Assembly (NCBI GenBank): GCA_937897665.1
Contig: CALCPB010000892.1
Span: 1 to 5,391 of the forward strand
Reading direction: 5' to 3'
Source: an uncultured Halomicronema sp.
GTDB lineage: Bacteria; Cyanobacteriota; Cyanobacteriia; Phormidesmidales; Phormidesmidaceae
DNA length: 5,391 nt
Of this stretch, positions 1 through 3,772 are shown one piece after another. The translations under genes and the position numbers were made by a program. Within the stretch, counting starts at the first letter, position 1. Each line of letters starts with the position of its first letter. The notes under the pieces are model-generated. The model saw nothing but the letters and a program-made list of their open reading frames with translations. It did no database searches and had not been told where the DNA came from.

Positions 1-708
1 ACGATGGCCATTTTGATTACCCATGAAGTCGGTCATTGGCTGATGGCGCAGCGCCGTGACGTGAAGCTCAGCTGGCCGTTTTTGATTCCCACTTGGGAGA
101 TTGGCTCATTTGGAGCGCTGACGCGCATTGAGTCAGTTTTGCCCAACCGTTCGGTGCTCTTTGATGTCGCCCTAGCGGGGCCAGCAGCCGGTGGCCTGTT
201 GTCGTTTGGGCTACTGATCGTGGGGTTTGTGCTCTCCCATCCTGGCAGTGAGTTTCAGCTGCCAGTCGCGTTTTTTCAGGGATCGGCTTTAGTGGGCACA
301 CTGGCCAAGATTATCTTGGGTGCAGCACTGACCGAGCCTTTGGTTGACGTTCACCCTTTTGTGCTGATTGGCTGGTTGGGGCTGATCATTACCGCCCTCA
401 ATTTGTTGCCCGCCGGTCAGTTAGATGGTGGTCGCATTGTGCAGGCAATTTATGGTCGCAAAACCGCTGGTCGGGCGACCGTCATCACCGTGGCGTTGCT
501 GGCGATCGCCTCTTTAGCCAATCCCCTAGCACTGTACTGGGCGGTGCTGATTTTATTTTTGCAACGCCAGCAAGAACGTCCGGCCACTAATGAAATCACC
601 GAGCCCGATGATGCTAGAGCGGCCTTGGGGCTGCTGGCCCTCTTTTTGACGCTGGCGACGCTGTTGCCCTTGACACCGTCTTTAGCCGGGCGATTGGGCA
701 TCGGTTAA
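1..708 (+). CDS. EGY-type site-2 protease (peptidase M50), C-terminal part; 5' end outside window
   Basis: This is an intramembrane zinc metalloprotease of the M50 family, which cuts membrane-anchored substrates within or near the bilayer. The frame is open from base 1, and the ATG at base 4 is almost certainly internal, because family members carry the zinc motif mid-protein. Numbering from that Met, HEVGH is at residues 7-11 (zinc ligands His7 and His11, catalytic Glu8). The second motif NLLPAGQLDGGR is at 133-144, with the third ligand Asp141. Between them, a segment reading PTWEIGSFGALT then VLPNRS and LAGPAAG closely resembles the plant/cyanobacterial EGY branch (plant form: GSFGAITQFKSILPDRS). 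Hydrophobic stretches lie at about 53-78, 93-108, 118-137, 158-187 and 206-223. The C-terminus (EPDDARAALGLLALF...) appears intact and ends at TAA (706-708). The substrate is not predictable from the sequence. It converges on the small gene at 786-1001. Confidence 0.93.
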   Translation, partial: TMAILITHEVGHWLMAQRRDVKLSWPFLIPTWEIGSFGALTRIESVLPNRSVLFDVALAGPAAGGLLSFGLLIVGFVLSHPGSEFQLPVAFFQGSALVGTLAKIILGAALTEPLVDVHPFVLIGWLGLIITALNLLPAGQLDGGRIVQAIYGRKTAGRATVITVALLAIASLANPLALYWAVLILFLQRQQERPATNEITEPDDARAALGLLALFLTLATLLPLTPSLAGRLGIG

Positions 709-731
709 AACCGGGCGTTTGCCTAACCGAT
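700..731. terminator. Stem-loop overlapping the protease stop codon, candidate bidirectional terminator
   Basis: Arms ATCGGTTA (700-707) and TAACCGAT (724-731) are perfectly complementary. Inside them, AAAC (708-711) pairs with GTTT (717-720) around a CGGGC loop, giving about 12 pairs with a 3-base bulge (721-723). It contains the TAA stop of the protease and lies between two convergent genes, so either transcript could fold it. There is no strong T-run on either side, so it is not a textbook intrinsic terminator; it could instead act as a 3'-end stability element. Confidence 0.45.
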
Positions 732-744
732 TAGACCACAGACT

Positions 745-783
745 GTCAGCCTCCCAATCGGGAAACTCCTAGGGTGAGCTGAC
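745..783. repeat. Short inverted repeat just beyond the stop of the small minus-strand gene
   Basis: GTCAGC at 745-750 and GCTGAC at 778-783 are perfect inverted repeats, with a small CCC/GGG hairpin (AATC loop) inside them. The repeat begins a few bases beyond the stop of the gene at 786-1001, as read on the minus strand. It may contribute to 3'-end formation of that transcript, but the 27-base loop makes it weak evidence alone. Confidence 0.25.
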
Positions 784-785
784 GC

Positions 786-1001
786 TCAAAAGATCATGAG
801 GTCGAGTTCAGCATCGCTGAGTGCTTCGCTGCCCACAAGCTCGGTGCGAACCAAAAGATAGCGGCTAGTGTAAATCGAGGACTGCTTAAAGCGAGGATTA
901 GGCTGACCGACTTGAGCATCGGCTTCAGCGTAGGCTTCGAGATATTCTGGTGCGATCGCTCCTTGACGAGCAGGCCGCGATCGATCTTTAGAAACGGTCA
1001 T
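786..1001 (-). CDS. Small protein of unknown function, 71 aa
   Basis: I do not recognise this family. The reading frame starts at the ATG at 1001-999 (MTVSKDRSRPARQG...) and ends with TGA at 788-786. A TTG at 1034 in the same frame would add 11 residues, but the ATG is preferred. Neither start has a clear Shine-Dalgarno sequence. The protein has a basic N-terminus (residues 1-15), then an acidic amphipathic stretch PEYLEAYAEADAQVGQ (about 18-33). A Tyr/Arg-rich central part (SSIYTSRYLLVRTEL) follows, and the tail is acidic-hydrophobic, ending LSDAELDLMIF. There is no signal peptide, membrane helix, Cys motif or nucleotide-binding motif, so a soluble cytosolic protein is likely. A HIP1 octamer lies inside the coding region (952-959). 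It stands alone, converging on the protease gene. I judge it real from its protein-like composition and the lack of a better alternative, but this is not proven. Confidence 0.6.
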   Translation of the reverse strand: MTVSKDRSRPARQGAIAPEYLEAYAEADAQVGQPNPRFKQSSIYTSRYLLVRTELVGSEALSDAELDLMIF

Positions 1002-1084
1002 AACCAACCACGATGATGTGTTCGACGTACACAATACTGAGCTTCTGCAGCATTAGGCCGCGAACTTTTGGAAGCCTTAAGGAA

Positions 1085-1184
1085 TCCCTGTCTCACCGTG
1101 ACATTGTTTAACGTGGCCCGCCGTGGTCGCTGCCTCAGTCAAAATCTCTGAAATCCTGACTCCATTCACGTGTCCCTGTCTCAC
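1085..1184. repeat. Pair of 12-base direct repeats (TCCCTGTCTCAC)
   Basis: TCCCTGTCTCAC occurs at 1085-1096 and again at 1173-1184, 88 bases apart, identically. A second pair, GCGAACTTTT, brackets it at 1060-1069 and 1323-1332. The 12-mer pair is unlikely by chance in a few hundred bases; the 10-mer pair is less telling. No transposase or integrase is associated with them. Confidence 0.5.
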
Positions 1185-1346
1185 AAGCAATCCGAGTCTA
1201 AAACACAACTTGGCACGTTCTCAAGAGAGCACATGATCGGCGCGGTGCTGTTGATTCTCGTAGAAATTCAGAAGACACTTCAGTCGTATTTACAGCCCTG
1301 CCGTTCAGTCTTTTGTCGCAGTGCGAACTTTTCCCCTATGAATCGT

Positions 1347-1381
1347 CATCGCAGAATTCGTAATTAAAGAATTCGGCGATG
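1347..1381. repeat. 35-base imperfect palindrome (strong stem-loop)
   Basis: The outer arms CATCGC (1347-1352) and GCGATG (1376-1381) and the inner arms GAATTC (1354-1359) and GAATTC (1369-1374) pair in register. Together they give 12 base pairs with one A-G mismatch around a 9-base AT-rich loop (1360-1368). It would form a stable hairpin in RNA from either strand. No T-run follows. It could be a transcript end, a structured part of an unrecognised small RNA, or a mobile palindromic element; the sequence alone does not choose. Confidence 0.6.
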
Positions 1382-1606
1382 TGACTTGCCGAGAACGCCA
1401 GCTAAGTAGGTATAGCAGAGGGTAGAAAGGTGCCGGGTTCACTTGCGGGTAAGGGCGCCGCCAGCGATCCGGCGATTACAAAGTGTCCAAACCTGACTGC
1501 GACTCGCTATCGGTGCAATTATGGTGCCGACGGATTTTCTCCTCACAAAGACGCTTCGCGCACGAATCCGCTCACCCCTCAACGTCTTATCCAGGCAATA
1601 ATCCAA

Positions 1607-1630
1607 CTGATTGAGCGGAGTCGAAATCAG
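1607..1630. repeat. REP-like short inverted repeat
   Basis: Arms CTGATT (1607-1612) and AATCAG (1625-1630) flank GAGCGGAGTCGA. The core resembles, from memory, the dispersed intergenic palindromic motifs of the GAGCGnAGTCGAAA type seen in many bacterial genomes, including cyanobacteria. Only one copy is visible here, so the repetitive nature is inferred, not shown. Confidence 0.4.
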
Positions 1631-1652
1631 CGATAGGTTTGAAGATTTGATT

Positions 1653-1702
1653 AAGCCCTGCTACTTACTGCCCAATCTGCCAGTTAGACAGGATGAGGGC
1701 TT
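1653..1702. repeat. Inverted repeat AAGCCCT/AGGGCTT upstream of rnpB promoter
   Basis: AAGCCCT (1653-1659) and AGGGCTT (1696-1702) are perfect 7-base inverted repeats separated by 36 bases. The right arm abuts the proposed rnpB -35 region (1701-1706). It could be a 3' stem of an upstream transcript or an operator-like element; no factor is identifiable. Confidence 0.3.
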
Positions 1703-1729
1703 CAATAACGAGGACGTTGCTCTTAGACT
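1701..1729 (+). promoter_or_regulatory. Candidate rnpB promoter
   Basis: TAGACT at 1724-1729 matches the sigma70 -10 consensus at 4 of 6 positions. With a 17-base spacer it follows TTCAAT (1701-1706), a weak -35 (3 of 6). Transcription would begin near 1736, which coincides with the first base of the P1 helix of RNase P RNA. That agreement is the main support; the hexamers alone would not be convincing. Confidence 0.4.
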
Positions 1730-1735
1730 AGAGGC

Positions 1736-2113
1736 GGGAAAGAGTCAGCGAGGCGGTTACGGGTTGGTTTTGCCAACTTGAGGAAAGTCCGGGCTCCCGA
1801 AAGACCAGACTTGCTGGGTAACGCCCAGTGCGGGTGACCGTGAGGAGAGTGCCACAGAAACATACCGCCGATGGAGCTTGGCTCACAGGTAAGGGTGCAA
1901 GGGTGCGGTAAGAGCGCACCAGCAGCATCGAGAGGTGCTGGCTCGGTAAACCCCGGTGGGGAGCAAGGTCGCAGGGGTCATGGTTGGTCTTTTTCCAGCC
2001 CCGCTTTTGGTGTACCGCATGAGGCGTCTGGTAACAGCCGTCCCAGATAGATAATCGCCCTCTCGGCTTAGCCTGAGAGAACAGAACCCGGCTTATGTCT
2101 GGCTCTTTCCTAC
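1736..2113 (+). ncRNA. rnpB: RNase P RNA (bacterial type A, cyanobacterial form)
   Basis: Catalytic RNA of ribonuclease P, which removes 5' leaders from precursor tRNAs together with the RnpA protein. The universally conserved blocks are all readable. CR-I GAGGAAAGTCCGGGC is at 1780-1794 and ACAGAAACATACCGCC at 1854-1869. The GGTAAGGGTGCAAGGG...GAGCGCACC core spans 1888-1920, and GGTAAACCCC is at about 1945-1954. AGCAAGG is at 1962-1968, AGATAGATAATCGCC at 2045-2059, and CR-V ACAGAACCCGGCTTAT at 2081-2096. The terminal P1 helix pairs 1737-1748 with 2099-2110 (11 Watson-Crick pairs and one G-U), which fixes both ends to within a few bases. P4 forms between CR-I and CR-V. P12 is very short (GAGC 1874-1877, TTG loop, GCTC 1881-1884). 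The total of about 375 nt is usual. A T-run at 2114-2118 after P1 may mark the transcript end. The 3' end meets the murQ stop codon on the opposite strand. Confidence 0.97.
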
Positions 2114-3045
2114 TTTTTGAGGCTGTCTAAGGCGAGCCGTAGCTGGCCCTGATGCGCCTCTAAGCAAGCGTCTGCGGCGGCTAACGTCAGCTCACCCCAG
2201 TGCATTAGCAGCGCCGACTTGACCCGCTGCTGACTGCGATCAAGCAGGTCCGCCGCTGCTGCCCGATCAAGCCCGGTCAAATCACTGAGCATGCGAATGG
2301 CACGATCGCGCAGCTTCGTATTGGTCACAGCCACATCAATCATGCGGTTGCCATAAACCTTGCCCAACTGCACCATGACCCCCGTCGAAAGGATGTTGAG
2401 CGCCATTTTGGTCACCGTCCCGGCCTTGAGGCGAGTAGAGCCGGCCAGCACCTCGGGGCCGACCAACAGGCGAATATCGACGTCGTAGTGAGCTGGTACC
2501 TGGTCCGCTGGCACGCAAGCCATGAAAATGGCGATCGCCCCACGCTGCTGAGCGGCCTTGAGAGCGCCATGCACATAGGGGGTAGTGCCTCCGGCGGTAA
2601 TGCCAACCACGACGTCGTGGGGGCCAATACGATGATCGTGAATCACCCTTTCGCCATCTGCGGCAATGTCTTCTAACCCCTCTGAACTGCGCACTAGGGC
2701 CGCCGCTCCCCCAGCGATCAGACCCTGCACTAACTCGGGCGATGTACAAAACGTGGGCGGACATTCCGCAGCATCGAGGACTCCCAGACGACCGCTAGTC
2801 CCAGCCCCGACATAAAAGAGACGGCCCCCCGCCCGGAGCGCCGTCGCCGTCTGCGCGATCGCCTCAGCGAGGGCTGATTTGGCAGCCGCGATCGCCCGCA
2901 GGGTGTTTTGATCTTCCGCATTCACCAATTCCACAAAAGCTAAAGGTGAGAGCTGGTCTAAAGACTGGCTGGCGGGGTTCGCCTGCTCAGTCAATAAATA
3001 GCCGCGATCGGTTAGATCCTCGGGCTGAGAGGCAGGGGATGTCAC
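2110..3045 (-). CDS. murQ: N-acetylmuramic acid 6-phosphate etherase (MurQ)
   Basis: Cytosolic SIS-domain lyase that cleaves the D-lactyl ether of MurNAc-6-phosphate, giving GlcNAc-6-phosphate and D-lactate, a step of peptidoglycan recycling. The 311 residues are full length for the family. The sugar-phosphate-binding segment GGRLFYVGAGTSGRLGVLDA is at 73-92 and ECPPTF at 94-99. Glu94 and Glu125 (in SEGLED) align with the catalytic Glu83 and Glu114 of E. coli MurQ. GITAGGTTPYV at 148-158 corresponds to the proteobacterial GIAASGRTPYV, with Gly-Thr replacing Gly-Arg. GSTRLKAGT (202-210) and KVYGNRMIDV (229-238) are further family motifs. A C-terminal helical part follows from about residue 245. 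The start is GTG (3045-3043), supported by GGAG (plus-strand 3057-3054) eight bases upstream. The stop TAG overlaps the 3' end of rnpB, so there is no room for a separate terminator. A DUF3110 gene lies 130 bases upstream on the same strand. Confidence 0.96.
   Translation of the reverse strand: MTSPASQPEDLTDRGYLLTEQANPASQSLDQLSPLAFVELVNAEDQNTLRAIAAAKSALAEAIAQTATALRAGGRLFYVGAGTSGRLGVLDAAECPPTFCTSPELVQGLIAGGAAALVRSSEGLEDIAADGERVIHDHRIGPHDVVVGITAGGTTPYVHGALKAAQQRGAIAIFMACVPADQVPAHYDVDIRLLVGPEVLAGSTRLKAGTVTKMALNILSTGVMVQLGKVYGNRMIDVAVTNTKLRDRAIRMLSDLTGLDRAAAADLLDRSQQRVKSALLMHWGELTLAAADACLEAHQGQLRLALDSLKK
2855..2895. repeat. Two closely spaced HIP1 octamers (GCGATCGC)
   Basis: GCGATCGC occurs at 2855-2862 and 2888-2895 within murQ. 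Further copies in the window are at 502-509, 952-959, 2531-2538, 3860-3867, 4532-4539 and 4724-4731. This density is typical of many cyanobacterial chromosomes and is the clearest compositional clue to the host. Confidence 0.85.
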
Positions 3046-3053
3046 AGGGCGTT

Positions 3054-3057
3054 CTCC
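3054..3057 (-). promoter_or_regulatory. Shine-Dalgarno sequence supporting the murQ GTG start
   Basis: On the minus strand, GGAG lies eight bases before the GTG at 3045-3043. No ATG, GTG or TTG further upstream in this frame extends the gene, so this site decides the start. Confidence 0.65.
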
Positions 3058-3134
3058 AAAGCGGCAGGGGATGAGAATGACCAGACGAGGCCGGTCGGGC
3101 GCGGGGGAAGCAGCACTCTAGCCAGCGATGAACG

Positions 3135-3170
3135 CGGTCAGCGACCGGGCGCGACGGTGGGCCATCACCG
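3135..3170. terminator. Two small GC-rich hairpins between the DUF3110 gene and murQ
   Basis: CGGTC (3135-3139) pairs with GACCG (3143-3147) across a 3-base loop. CGGTG (3155-3159) pairs with CACCG (3166-3170) across a 6-base loop. They begin a few bases after the DUF3110 stop codon as read on the minus strand. Position fits transcript-end or mRNA-stability structures, but no T-run follows, so read-through into murQ cannot be excluded. Confidence 0.3.
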
Positions 3171-3175
3171 CCTGA

Positions 3176-3565
3176 TTAGAGCAACTTTTCTAACTGTTGT
3201 CGAATGCTGTCGAGTTCTTGATTAGACAAGCGCGATTCATCAGCGGTTGGGGGCACTTCTTCGACGGCATTGCCGTCTGGATCCCAGTCTGTCTGATCAA
3301 CGCTGTTCTCTGGCGGCACCATCAGCGCCCCCGAGGCCACGAGTTTGGCTTCAAAGCCCGCTTCGGCACAAAATTCTTCAATATCGCGCTGATCAAATTC
3401 TTCGACCGTGGGAGAGGGGAAATCTTGAGCCTCTAGCATGAGAGCAAAGCGGGTAGCATCGTCTTCGTCTTCAAAGATTAAAACGGTGTTTTTGCCGTTG
3501 GCCTGCAACGAATGAATGCCTTCGTTGTCGGTTCCCGCGTTGAACAAGAGCACGTAGACTTGCAT
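3176..3565 (-). CDS. DUF3110 domain-containing protein, 129 aa
   Basis: A member of the DUF3110 family, small proteins found in cyanobacteria and photosynthetic eukaryotes; the molecular function is not known to me. The N-terminal domain (about 1-82) carries the recognisable family pattern: MQVYVLLFNAGTDNEGIHSL at 1-20, then NTVLIFEDEDDATRFALMLEAQDFPSPTVEEF spanning 26-57. A cluster of acidic residues and IEEFCAEAGFEAKLV (62-76) follows. Residues 84-112 form an acidic, Pro-rich linker, and 113-129 (LSNQELDSIRQQLEKLL) are predicted helical, possibly a short coiled coil. There is no signal peptide or membrane segment, so it is probably cytosolic. The ATG at 3565-3563 is the only usable start: an in-frame TGA lies six codons upstream, and the Shine-Dalgarno is weak (GGA about 10 bases away). 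It is divergent from the TamB-like gene and may share transcription with murQ. Confidence 0.9.
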   Translation of the reverse strand: MQVYVLLFNAGTDNEGIHSLQANGKNTVLIFEDEDDATRFALMLEAQDFPSPTVEEFDQRDIEEFCAEAGFEAKLVASGALMVPPENSVDQTDWDPDGNAVEEVPPTADESRLSNQELDSIRQQLEKLL

Positions 3566-3721
3566 GAGTCTGTAATCCGGTTTTCATCTGTAAGCGTTAA
3601 TTTTAAGTATCTTATGGGCAGCGAGACGATTTAAGTCAGGATGTGGGCTTAAACTTAGTGACCAAATTAGTCAGGGAAGACGTTAGACCGCTCAAGAGTT
3701 GGTAATGTTTTTAATGGCCGA

Positions 3722-3734
3722 CGGGACTTTCCCG
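3722..3734 (+). repeat. Small hairpin in the leader of the TamB-like gene
   Basis: CGGGA (3722-3726) pairs perfectly with TCCCG (3730-3734) across a CTT loop, about 40 bases before the start codon. It may lie in the 5' leader of the mRNA. With five pairs it could affect mRNA stability, but a regulatory role is speculative. Confidence 0.3.
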
Positions 3735-3764
3735 ACCGTGAAATGCGTCAGACAACACAGTTAT

Positions 3765-3770
3765 GAGGGG
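3765..3770 (+). promoter_or_regulatory. Shine-Dalgarno sequence of the TamB-like gene
   Basis: GAGGGG immediately precedes the ATG at 3773 with a short spacer: GAGG at 3765-3768 leaves 4 bases. An in-frame TGA at 3764-3766 rules out any earlier start, so the ATG at 3773 is secure. Confidence 0.6.
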
Positions 3771-3772
3771 TC

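Larger units (their letters stand above)
1002..1735. other. Gene-free region with short repeats upstream of rnpB
   Basis: About 730 bases without a supportable gene. The open frames here (about 1170-1367 and 1430-1636, plus strand) begin with GTG, lack a Shine-Dalgarno sequence, have low-complexity unfamiliar translations, and run through palindromes or REP-like sequence. The region has no HIP1 octamer, although copies are frequent elsewhere in the window. What it does hold is a 12-base direct repeat, a 10-base direct repeat, a strong palindrome at 1347-1381, an inverted repeat with a 28-base loop (1531-1536/1565-1570), a REP-like element at 1607-1630, and an inverted repeat at 1653-1702 before the rnpB promoter. 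A decayed gene, an unrecognised small RNA or spacer DNA are all possible. Confidence 0.55.
3566..3772. promoter_or_regulatory. Divergent intergenic region with candidate promoter elements
   Basis: This 207-base AT-richer segment must hold promoters for the DUF3110 gene (-) and the TamB-like gene (+). On the minus strand, TAAAAT (plus 3605-3600) matches the -10 consensus at 5 of 6 positions, about 35 bases before the ATG, but no good -35 is present. Near-direct repeats TTAAGTCAGG (3631-3640) and TTAGTCAGGG (3667-3676), and inverted TTTAAG/CTTAAA (3630-3635/3648-3653), could be protein-binding sites. I found no NtcA-type GTA-N8-TAC site. Confidence 0.4.

Noticed and set aside
1170..1367. Open frame of 65 codons, plus strand
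   Set aside because: GTG start without a Shine-Dalgarno, unfamiliar composition, and it begins inside a direct repeat and ends in a palindrome; no protein-like motif.
1538..1548. CTCCTCACA resembling the core of the cyanobacterial small RNA Yfr1
   Set aside because: Only a 9-base match; no flanking stem-loop with a T-run terminator and no clear promoter, so chance is more likely.
1430..1636. Open frame of 68 codons, plus strand
   Set aside because: GTG start, no ribosome site, and its C-terminus is the translation of the REP-like element; not convincing as a gene.
1728..1928. 66-codon minus-strand open frame over rnpB
   Set aside because: Lies entirely opposite conserved RNase P RNA structure; the sequence is explained by the RNA.
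2336..2764. 142-codon open frame within murQ in another frame
   Set aside because: GC-rich shadow of murQ, which is a full-length, motif-complete gene on the same strand.
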